This document shows, one piece after another, positions 1 through 5,615 of a stretch of 7,830 nt of DNA. The first letter of the stretch is position 1. Every line of letters starts with the position of its first letter. A program made the translations under genes and the position numbers. The notes beneath the pieces were generated by a model that was given only the letters and a program-made list of their open reading frames with translations, ran no database searches and was not told where the DNA came from. Source of the stretch: DATJFH01 sp035495815 (lineage in GTDB: Bacteria > Acidobacteriota > Terriglobia > Bryobacterales > Bryobacteraceae). The stretch lies in NCBI GenBank assembly GCA_035495815.1, contig DATJFH010000262.1, positions 1 through 7,830 on the forward strand, in the 5' to 3' direction.

Positions 1-313
1 CTTCACAGGCGGTCCGGAGGAGGCGCGGGAGGCTCTCGATTTCGGGTTCCATCTCAGCTTCGGCGGCGTATTGACGTTCCCCAAAGCTGAGCTCGTGCGG
101 GAAGCGGCGCGGCTGACTCCACCCGGAAAGCTGCTGGTCGAGACGGACTCTCCGTACCTGGCCCCGGTCCCATATCGCGGCAAGCGCAACGAGCCGGCGT
201 TTCTGGTGGCCACCGCCCGCAAACTGGCAGAAGTGCGAGGCATATCCGAAGACGAGTTGGCCGGCGTTACAACCCGGAATTTCGAGCGGCTGTGTATGCG
301 TTACACTGGATAA
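1..313 (+). CDS. TatD family metal-dependent hydrolase (DNase), 3' part only
   Basis: The reading frame enters the window open (first full codon at position 2) and stops with TAA at 311-313, so about 103 C-terminal residues are visible. The first residues, FTGG, fit the end of the conserved HCF(S/T)G motif of TatD proteins. Further on, ETDSPYLAPVPYRGKRNEP is the family's C-terminal signature; its aspartate is a metal ligand of the TIM-barrel active site. TatD/YcfH-type enzymes are cytoplasmic Mg-dependent nucleases acting on single-stranded DNA ends. ATG-like starts inside the visible part are internal, because homology runs upstream of them. The stop lies 4 nt before the prenyl synthase start, which suggests one transcription unit. 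Family assignment is very secure; the exact substrate and which TatD paralogue this is cannot be told from the fragment. Confidence 0.95.
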   Translation, partial: FTGGPEEAREALDFGFHLSFGGVLTFPKAELVREAARLTPPGKLLVETDSPYLAPVPYRGKRNEPAFLVATARKLAEVRGISEDELAGVTTRNFERLCMRYTG

Positions 314-317
314 CTCC

Positions 318-1319
318 ATGAGAATGGGCAAATTAGGGCAGGCTTTCACGGCGAAGGAGATATTCGACCTGGTCAGGGATGATCTTTCGCGGGTGGAAGC
401 GGAGATCGCTCTGGAGTCGGTTTCCTCGGTCGATGCCATCACGAACATCGGCCGCTACCTGCAGTCGAGTGGCGGAAAGCGGCTGCGCCCATCGCTGCTG
501 CTGCTCTGTTCCAAGCTGATCGGCGAGGGTGGAGCGAGCGCGATCCATCTGGGGGCGGTGGTGGAGATCATTCATGCCGCGACGCTGGTGCACGATGACG
601 TCATCGACGCCTCGGAGACGCGCCGAGGGCGGCCCTCCGCCAACGCTCAGTGGGGGAACCACACCTCGGTGCTGGGCGGTGACTGGCTGTACATGCAGGC
701 GTTTCAGATGGCTGTGCGCGAACGTAATTTTCGTGTGCTGGACATCCTGATCGGCCTGACCCAGATGATGGTGGAAGGCGAATTACTCCAACTCGAGCGA
801 ATCGGCCGTATCGATGTTTCGGAAGCCGATTACATGGAACTGGTGCATCGGAAGACCGCAGGGCTGTTTTCCGCCTGTGCACGTCTGGGCGCGCTGGTAG
901 CCGGAGCGGATTCCCAGGCGGAAGACAGGCTGGGCGATTACGCCTGGAACCTGGGGATGGCGTTCCAGCTCATCGACGACATGCTCGATTTCACTGCCCG
1001 GGAGCAGACGTTGGGCAAGCCGGTGGGCGGGGATCTGCGGGAAGGCAAGATCACGCTGCCGCTGATCTATGCTCTCGAGCGGGCAACCGCGGAGGAGCGG
1101 GAAATGGTCGAGACGATCCTGCGGGAGCGCAATTACGACCGGGTTCCGTTCCGGAGAGTCCTGGCTCTGATCGAGAAGTACCGAGGCGTCGAGCGCATTC
1201 AGGAACGGGCACAGGCATTCACGGATAAGGCGCGGAAGCTCATTGCGGAGTTCCCCGAGTCGCCCTACCAGCGGGCGCTATATGCAGTTACCGAACTGGT
1301 AACCCATCGCGATCACTGA
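318..1319 (+). CDS. Polyprenyl diphosphate synthase (long-chain trans-prenyltransferase)
   Basis: This 333-residue protein has the usual length for the family. It condenses isopentenyl diphosphate units onto an allylic primer to make the long all-trans chain used for quinone side chains, in the cytoplasm. Visible motifs are GGKRLRP (about 52-58), the first aspartate-rich motif DDVID (93-97) followed by RRGRP, GDWLY (121-125), the KTAGLF block (179-184), the second aspartate-rich motif DDMLD (220-224) and KPVGGDLREGKITLP (234-248). Small residues before the first motif (A88, T89) leave the product channel open, which fits a long-chain enzyme (octaprenyl or heptaprenyl type, IspB/HepT-like) rather than FPP/GGPP synthase. 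Exact chain length is not readable. Start: ATG at 318, with a weak GGA upstream; ATG at 324 is an equally possible start. Probably cotranscribed with the TatD gene. Confidence 0.95.
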   Translation: MRMGKLGQAFTAKEIFDLVRDDLSRVEAEIALESVSSVDAITNIGRYLQSSGGKRLRPSLLLLCSKLIGEGGASAIHLGAVVEIIHAATLVHDDVIDASETRRGRPSANAQWGNHTSVLGGDWLYMQAFQMAVRERNFRVLDILIGLTQMMVEGELLQLERIGRIDVSEADYMELVHRKTAGLFSACARLGALVAGADSQAEDRLGDYAWNLGMAFQLIDDMLDFTAREQTLGKPVGGDLREGKITLPLIYALERATAEEREMVETILRERNYDRVPFRRVLALIEKYRGVERIQERAQAFTDKARKLIAEFPESPYQRALYAVTELVTHRDH

Positions 1320-1417
1320 TTCCGGAACGTTCGGGTCCTGAATGCAAAACCATGGCTCCTTTGCCCGTGGCAGCCTACCCCGACGACAGAGGATTCCGTG
1401 TTTATAAAGTCTGTAAA

Positions 1418-1447
1418 TTGCTGAAACGTTAGATAGTTAACTATTCT
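1418..1447 (+). promoter_or_regulatory. Possible upstream sigma-70-like promoter with 12-bp palindrome
   Basis: In an AT-rich patch after the prenyl synthase gene, TTGCTG (1418-1423) and TATTCT (1442-1447) are separated by 18 bp, a plausible -35/-10 pair. A perfect 12-bp palindrome, ATAGTTAACTAT (1433-1444), overlaps the start of the -10 and could be an operator. Both are seen directly; function is inference, and short AT-rich palindromes occur by chance. Confidence 0.3.
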
Positions 1448-1461
1448 ACGGCAGATCGCGG

Positions 1462-1489
1462 CCCTAAACTTCGAGATTAGGGTTATAAT
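1462..1489 (+). promoter_or_regulatory. Candidate promoter: TATAAT preceded by an inverted repeat
   Basis: A perfect TATAAT (1484-1489) lies 22 nt before the GTG start of the 100-residue protein. There is no -35-like hexamer 16-18 bp upstream. That position is instead taken by the inverted repeat CCCTAA (1462-1467), 9-nt spacer, TTAGGG (1477-1482). The arrangement looks like a regulator site covering the -35 region. The -10 is convincing; the operator role is a guess. Confidence 0.5.
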
Positions 1490-1499
1490 CTTAAGGACT

Positions 1500-1504
1500 G
1501 GAGG
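1500..1504 (+). promoter_or_regulatory. Ribosome binding site deciding a GTG start
   Basis: GGAGG lies 7 nt before GTG at 1512. It is the only strong Shine-Dalgarno sequence nearby and supports GTG as the start codon of the 100-residue protein. Confidence 0.75.
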
Positions 1505-1511
1505 TCCTGCC

Positions 1512-1814
1512 GTGAGCAATCCATCGGAAACCCCGTTCGACAGCATCGAGGGCTCTTATCAATACGTGGATATGCTGGCCGAGGCGATTGCGGAAGCCAA
1601 GCGCGATGTGGAGGCCGAAGTCGAACTGGCGGAAAAGGAAAGCGCCGACCGGCGAAAGCAGGGATTGTTGCTCGTCTCCTACAACCTTGCCAAGCTCGAA
1701 GGGCACATGACCACCAGCCGGCGCATCCTGAATGATTTGCGAACACTCCGGCGCGTTCTGATGTCCGAACGGCAGCCCGCTCGAAGCGCCGTCCGTTCGG
1801 CTGGCAAAACGTAG
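1512..1814 (+). CDS. Small helical protein of unknown function (100 aa)
   Basis: I do not recognise a characterised family. The protein begins at GTG 1512, supported by GGAGG 7 nt upstream and a TATAAT box before that. No signal peptide or membrane segment is visible, so it is probably cytoplasmic. Residues about 12-50 (from IEGSYQYVDMLAEAI onward) are rich in Ala, Glu and Lys/Arg and should form a long, possibly coiled-coil helix. A second block, residues 52-85 (LLLVSYNLAKLEGHMTTSRR, then ILNDLRTLRRVL), is an amphipathic basic helix pair. The last 15 residues are basic and low in complexity. The sequence reads as coding, and from memory similar small proteins occur in acidobacteria, but I cannot name a function. 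It appears monocistronic, between the prenyl synthase and an intergenic gap, and convergent with the JAMM gene. Helical packing could suit a regulator or scaffold, but nothing shows this. Confidence 0.8.
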   Translation: MSNPSETPFDSIEGSYQYVDMLAEAIAEAKRDVEAEVELAEKESADRRKQGLLLVSYNLAKLEGHMTTSRRILNDLRTLRRVLMSERQPARSAVRSAGKT

Positions 1815-2202
1815 TTTCTTTTCGACTAGAATTCAAGTCGCAGGCCGGGCTGATGGATGCACGCGCCGTCGGCACTTGTAACCGTGCCTTGCCCAGGACG
1901 CGGAGGCTTGTTTTCCACCAGATTGACGTTCGCCCGGTGAGCCCAGCGAAACTGAAACGCCACGGCTTCGGTGAAGTCAGATCGAAATTTGACCATCCAA
2001 CCGAGGCGGAGAGATTTACGGCTGTCCTCAGGCCACGTCGTCCAGGGAGCGGAATGAATCGCGTTCAGCCGGCTTTTGGATTGAGCTTATCCGGGGAAGC
2101 GAGGTCGCGCCCGAGATTCAACGCTCCAGTGCGCCGGCAACGCTGAGAGCCGCTCTGGTCCGCAGGCCGTATCGATATTTCCAAATCCGAGGGTTGGTCC
2201 CC
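1815..2202. other. Gene-free stretch between convergent genes
   Basis: This 388-bp stretch separates the convergent 100-residue gene and the JAMM gene. I see no recognised gene, RNA or clear terminator in it. A plus-strand frame (1853-2146) is arginine- and proline-rich and resembles no protein I know. On the minus strand, 2086 down to 1826 is open for 86 codons, with an internal ATG at 1996 (56 codons) and a protein end in LRLEF; it has no supporting start or neighbours and may be a gene remnant. Weak hairpins at 1823-1840 (CGACT/AGTCG) and 2189-2204 (GAGGG/CCCTC, overlapping the JAMM stop codon) lack T-tracts. Confidence 0.5.
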
Positions 2203-3963
2203 TCATAGCATCTCCCACTCTATAAGGATGATCGACAACCTGGCGCCGTTATCGCGCAGGACGAGCCGTCTCCAGTTGTTTCGCGGGTTCGGCGCTTCCA
2301 ACACACTTACCACCCCTCCCAACCGTGAGTCCTGAATGTAGGAGGTTTTGTTCCAGCCATTGTGGGCCGCGGGCAATTCTGAACTGCCGCCCGGGTGTCT
2401 CTGATCGGACGAATAGACTTTCAGACCGGCGTCCGTCAATTCGGCAGGATAAACCCTGACTTTGACGGGGTACTCCGGAATCGCTCCGGTCAAAGCGCCG
2501 GTCGACGCCCGATTCCCCTCAATTGAAAGGACCGCGCTCTTCGACAACATTCCGGTCCAGATGAAGCTGCCGGTTCGGGCGGGCCTGGAGGGAGCCGGCA
2601 GCGCCGATTTCGGCGGCGGAGCCACCGGCAGCCCGATGAATGGAGAGGAAGCCAGCGCCGGCGGCGAATTCCATTCAGGCGGAGGCATCGGAAGCGCGAT
2701 CATTGCCGGTTCCGGTCGCCGCAAGATATGGACCGGAACGAATGGTTTGCCGACCCGAGGCTTCGCCGGCGGGCTGTTATCGGGGCTGGCCCGATCGGCC
2801 AGTTCGGTGCGCGGTTCAGGCTGAGGAGAAGCCGGCGCCGGCTCTACCGGCGGGGCCTCCGCAACCGGCTCCCGGCTTATCGACCCACCGCGGTTCGGGG
2901 GTTGGCCCACAAAGACAGCGCTCATTTCGGAGCCCCCCACCGCCAGTCTGACCGACACGATTTGAGAGGATCGGTCGTAAAAAACGGACCCGCTGTGAAG
3001 TTGGTCCGCATTGAGTCGGATTACCTCCGTGCGGCCGCCTTCGGTTATCTCGAGCAATGCAGCCGTGCTCTTTCGAACCGGCTCCGCGTCCCGGTTCCAG
3101 CGGATTCCAAGGTGTCCTCCGTGGTCCTCCAGGATAAGCGACTCCGGCCCTGCTTTCGCGCTCTTGGGCAAGCGATCGCCGCGCAATTCCGCGGTTCGTT
3201 GGAATGTGAACCAAGCGCCGATAATCGCCAGAGTCAAGATAGCCGGAATTGTAAATTGAGCCGGTCTTCGCCAGGGAGGTTGCGCCGGGACCTGCACAGC
3301 GACCGGAGGGATGACTGGGGCATCTACCGTGACACGGGCTGGAGCCCGGATCGCCGGTTCCGGCGCCGCGGCAGCGCGTTCGGCAAGCATCTCCCGGTCG
3401 GTCCTGACAGGTCGTGCGCCGGGAAGCGGGGGCAGACTAAACTCCCGATATGCCGTTTCCGAGCGAATCCTGCCGTCCTCCTCCCGGAAGAAAAACCCAA
3501 CTTTTGTGGGCTGAAAGTGATCAGGCCTCAATATCAGGGCAATCTGGGAGGAATCGCGGAAGTAGCGGTCGAACAGCTCGAGATCCTGGGAGCTCAAATG
3601 GATGTGACTTCGGGTACAAGAGTGATACCAACCCACGGGGAGCAGCCCTTGTAACTCAGGGTCGCTCTCCGCAGCTTCCAGAAGCCTGTCCAAGGCCTGG
3701 TGGTCTGTCTTCTAAAGCACGAAACCCGGACCCAGCGCATGCTCGCAGGCGAGATGGCGGACGTGCGTTATCGTCACTGTCCGTTCTTTCAGGCGCCCGA
3801 ACAGAACGCCACCCACTTCAAGACCACCATGCCGCAGCCGGTTGAATCCTTCGACTACGGTCCGATCAATCTCGTTCAGGACGTCAAGCGCATAATCAAC
3901 CTGAATGGACTGCTCCGGGAGACTCCAAGAGCCGTACCCTTCTTCCAGAATCGCTTCGGCCAT
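2203..3963 (-). pseudogene. Membrane-anchored JAMM/MPN (JAB) domain protein, interrupted by an in-frame amber codon
   Basis: JAMM proteins are zinc metallopeptidases, many acting on isopeptide or ubiquitin-like bonds. Read from ATG 3963, with GGAGAG just upstream, the first 83 residues end at TAG 3712-3714. The same frame then stays open for 502 codons to TGA 2203-2205, 586 positions in all. JAMM signatures occur on both sides of the stop: LEVGGVLFG with the catalytic-type glutamate (E49) before it, and VGWYHSCTRSHIHLSSQD after it. In the latter the usual H-x-H-x(7)-S-x(2)-D appears as H114, C116, S124 and D127, so the second histidine ligand is cysteine. After FFFREEDG come a Pro/Ala linker, a transmembrane segment (about 237-254), a fibronectin-like beta region (about 273-345), a Pro-rich stretch, and a C-terminal region (about 464-586) I do not recognise. 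A TTG start at 4005 would add 14 residues with no homology-like features. The pieces probably represent one gene that is freshly broken, recoded or misread. Confidence 0.8.
3712..3714 (-). other. In-frame amber stop inside the JAMM domain
   Basis: The minus-strand codons read GFVL, then TAG, then KTDHQALDRLLEAAE with no change of frame. The two domain halves are therefore split by a nonsense codon, not a frameshift. From memory, family members often have Ser at this place, and TCG to TAG is one base change. Re-initiation is possible at TTG 3693 (496 residues), but no Shine-Dalgarno sequence precedes it. Confidence 0.85.
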
Positions 3964-3989
3964 AATCTCTCCGTGATCGCCACTGAGTC

Positions 3990-4017
3990 CTAATAGTACG
4001 TGCAAGCCTTAAGGCAA
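3990..4017 (-). promoter_or_regulatory. Possible promoter for the JAMM gene
   Basis: On the minus strand TTGCCT (4017-4012) and TATTAG (3995-3990) are spaced 16 bp apart. Transcription would begin near 3983, after the TTG at 4005 but before ATG 3963. This would make ATG 3963 the true start, in agreement with GGAGAG directly upstream. The -35 overlaps a 10-bp palindrome, GCCTTAAGGC (4006-4015). Matches are moderate. Confidence 0.35.
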
Positions 4018-4033
4018 ACACCCTAGACAAGTT

Positions 4034-4039
4034 TATAAT
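4034..4039 (+). promoter_or_regulatory. -10 element of the surface-protein operon
   Basis: A perfect TATAAT lies 24 nt before the ATG at 4064. No good -35 is seen at standard spacing; TTAAGG at 4009-4014 is 19 bp away. The 5' leader would be short, about 15-20 nt, and would contain the ribosome binding site GGGAGG (4051-4056). Confidence 0.5.
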
Positions 4040-4063
4040 GAGAAACAGCCGGGAGGGAACTGC

Positions 4064-4630
4064 ATGGGCTGGCGCTTGATGCTCTTCACTATTCTTGTCT
4101 GGCGCGTTTCCGGCGCCGAAGTTTTCAGGGTGGTGGTCCTCGAAGGGGATGGGGCCATTAACAACATCCGCCTTCAGCGGGCGAAGGAACCTGTGGTCCG
4201 GGTGGAAACGGAATCGGGGAGCCCGGTTCAGGGCGCAGTGGTTCATTTTGCCGCACCCTCGCAAGGCGCGGGAGTGGTCTTTTCCGACGGCGGCCCGACG
4301 GCGACAATCGTCACGGACTCGGAAGGGCGGGCGACCGGCCGCGGCTTGCGGCCGAACAAGACGCCGGGCAGATTCGAGATTCGGGTGACGGCGTCTTATC
4401 AAGGGTTGAGCGCGACAGCCCGGATCGTACAGATAAACGCCGAGCCCATCGAGCTGAGCAAGGGCTCGGCGAAGAAAATAGCCATTCTGGCGATCATCGG
4501 AGGAGCCGCGGCCGGCGGGGCTGCTTTCGCGGCTCGGGGGGGCGGCAAGAGCGTCGCCGCCGCCCCGCCCGGTACTCCGCCGGCGGGGACGGTGATCACA
4601 CCCGGAACGCCAATTCTGGGAGCCCCATAA
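4064..4630 (+). CDS. Exported Ig-like (Big_1-type) domain protein with C-terminal membrane tail
   Basis: This 188-residue protein starts at ATG 4064 with GGGAGG 7 nt upstream. Residues 1-18 form a signal peptide (hydrophobic LMLFTILVW, then VSGA before the likely cut). Residues about 20-125 look like one bacterial Ig-like domain of the Big_1/invasin type: GDGAINNIR near the start, then the VRVETESGSPVQGAVVHF strand pair, TATIVTDSEGRATGRG, and the closing FEIRVTASYQG. KK at 137-138 precedes a hydrophobic Ala/Gly-rich segment (139-157), probably a membrane anchor, and a Gly/Pro/Ala tail ending in LGAP. The topology puts the Ig domain outside the cytoplasmic membrane. It is the first gene of a tight operon with two more exported proteins. 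Family-level assignment rests on pattern recognition; the ligand or partner is unknown. Confidence 0.8.
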   Translation: MGWRLMLFTILVWRVSGAEVFRVVVLEGDGAINNIRLQRAKEPVVRVETESGSPVQGAVVHFAAPSQGAGVVFSDGGPTATIVTDSEGRATGRGLRPNKTPGRFEIRVTASYQGLSATARIVQINAEPIELSKGSAKKIAILAIIGGAAAGGAAFAARGGGKSVAAAPPGTPPAGTVITPGTPILGAP

Positions 4631-4634
4631 ATCC

Positions 4635-5615
4635 ATGACCCTCAGTCGATTTTTTCTGCTGGGCTGTGCCTTGTTTCAGTCCTACGCCGCGGAGACCGGC
4701 TTGACGGGACCCGTGCTGGGGTATGTTTTCGACCCGGCAAATGGGTTGCAGCCGATCCGGGGGATTTCGGGAGCTTTGACGATCGGGGCGCCATTGGAGC
4801 TTCCGGATAACCTCGGCAAACTGGTGGTGGCCTCTCAACAGGATTATGCGCTGGCAATCTCGGCATCGGATTCTCACGTCTTGCGGCTGGGGGCCCGACT
4901 TGCGATCGAGGACCTGGGGCTTCCGATTGGCGGAACCGACGTGATTGCGTTAAGCCCCACGGGATCGGCCGCGGCATTCTACGATCGGGAGAAAAACCGG
5001 GTTCAGGTGATCGCGGGATTGCCTTCGAAAGGCCGAATCGCGCGTGAATTCGAGCTATCCGGTTTTCGAGGAGAATTGGCTTCGCTCGTGGTGGACGACA
5101 ACGCGGAAGCGGTGGTGGTAGGGTTCTCCGGAGTCGAAAACGACGCCATCGTGGCGTTGGGCGTGGATGGCAGCGTGAGAACACTGGCCGGCGCTCAATA
5201 CGCTTCCGCAATTTGTTTCCTGAACGGAACACGGGACGTTCTGATCGCCGACGGTGCGGCAAGCCGGATCTACCTGGTGAGAGACGTGACCGGAACGGCG
5301 GAACTGGTGCTGGTGGCCGAGGATGTTAAGACTTTTGTCGAACCGGTCGCCATCTCCGTCTCGAAGGACAATAAGCAGGCTTTCGTGGCCGGCTCCGGTA
5401 TGCCGGGGGTAGCCGGTATCGACCTGGCAGGTGGCGGCGTGACATTCACGCCCTGCAACTGCGCTCCGTCCCAGCTCACGCCACTGAGTGGCAAGGCGGT
5501 GTTCCGGCTGACCGAGCCGTCTTCGGGGCCGATGTGGCTGTTCGACGCCGATGCCGCCGAGCCGCGGATCGTTTTCGTGCCACCGTACCGGCCGGTGGAG
5601 GAGCCCGTCCAATGA
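4635..5615 (+). CDS. Secreted beta-propeller-like protein of unknown function
   Basis: This 326-residue protein starts 4 nt after the previous stop. Its only Shine-Dalgarno candidate (GGGAG, 4618-4622) is 12 nt away, so translation is probably coupled. Residues 1-18 are a signal peptide; LLGC (8-11) resembles a lipobox but sits too early and is probably not one. The mature part is a series of short beta strands that look like irregular propeller blades, for example DVIALSPTGSAAAFYD (102-117), DVLIADGAASRIYLVRDV (201-218) and KDNKQAFVAGSG (244-255). Near the N-terminus, PVLGYVFDPANGLQPIRG is a family-like segment I associate with acidobacterial secreted proteins. CNC (274-276) is a notable cysteine pair, and WLFDADAAEPRIVFVPP closes the fold. 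No catalytic motif is visible. Position between two exported Ig-domain proteins suggests a surface or extracellular role. The propeller reading is inference. Confidence 0.75.
   Translation: MTLSRFFLLGCALFQSYAAETGLTGPVLGYVFDPANGLQPIRGISGALTIGAPLELPDNLGKLVVASQQDYALAISASDSHVLRLGARLAIEDLGLPIGGTDVIALSPTGSAAAFYDREKNRVQVIAGLPSKGRIAREFELSGFRGELASLVVDDNAEAVVVGFSGVENDAIVALGVDGSVRTLAGAQYASAICFLNGTRDVLIADGAASRIYLVRDVTGTAELVLVAEDVKTFVEPVAISVSKDNKQAFVAGSGMPGVAGIDLAGGGVTFTPCNCAPSQLTPLSGKAVFRLTEPSSGPMWLFDADAAEPRIVFVPPYRPVEEPVQ
5597..5603 (+). promoter_or_regulatory. Ribosome binding site for the repeat protein
   Basis: GGAGGAG inside the end of the upstream gene lies 8 nt before ATG 5612. Together with the signal peptide that follows, it fixes the start of the large repeat protein. 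Confidence 0.8.

Noticed and set aside
1352..1372. CCATGG/CCGTGG hairpin after the prenyl synthase gene as a terminator
   Set aside because: The stem is short with a wobble pair and no T-tract follows.
1853..2146. A 97-codon plus-strand frame in the gap after the small helical protein
   Set aside because: It is Arg/Pro-rich, has no good ribosome binding site and no recognisable motif.
2189..2204. GAGGG/CCCTC hairpin at the end of the JAMM gene as a terminator
   Set aside because: It has only a 5-bp stem, overlaps the stop codon and lacks a T-tract on either strand.
2728..3654. A 308-codon plus-strand frame opposite the JAMM gene
   Set aside because: Its composition is Arg/Pro/Ser-rich with no motif, while the minus strand shows JAMM motifs, a membrane segment and ordered domains.
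3964..4005. TTG start at 4005 for the JAMM gene
   Set aside because: The added 14 residues look uninformative. The GGAGAG just before ATG 3963 and the possible promoter at 4017-3990 favour ATG 3963.
4538..4571. GC-rich hairpin near the end of the first exported protein gene
   Set aside because: It lies inside the coding sequence for a Gly/Ala/Pro tail and is explained by codon composition; no T-tract.
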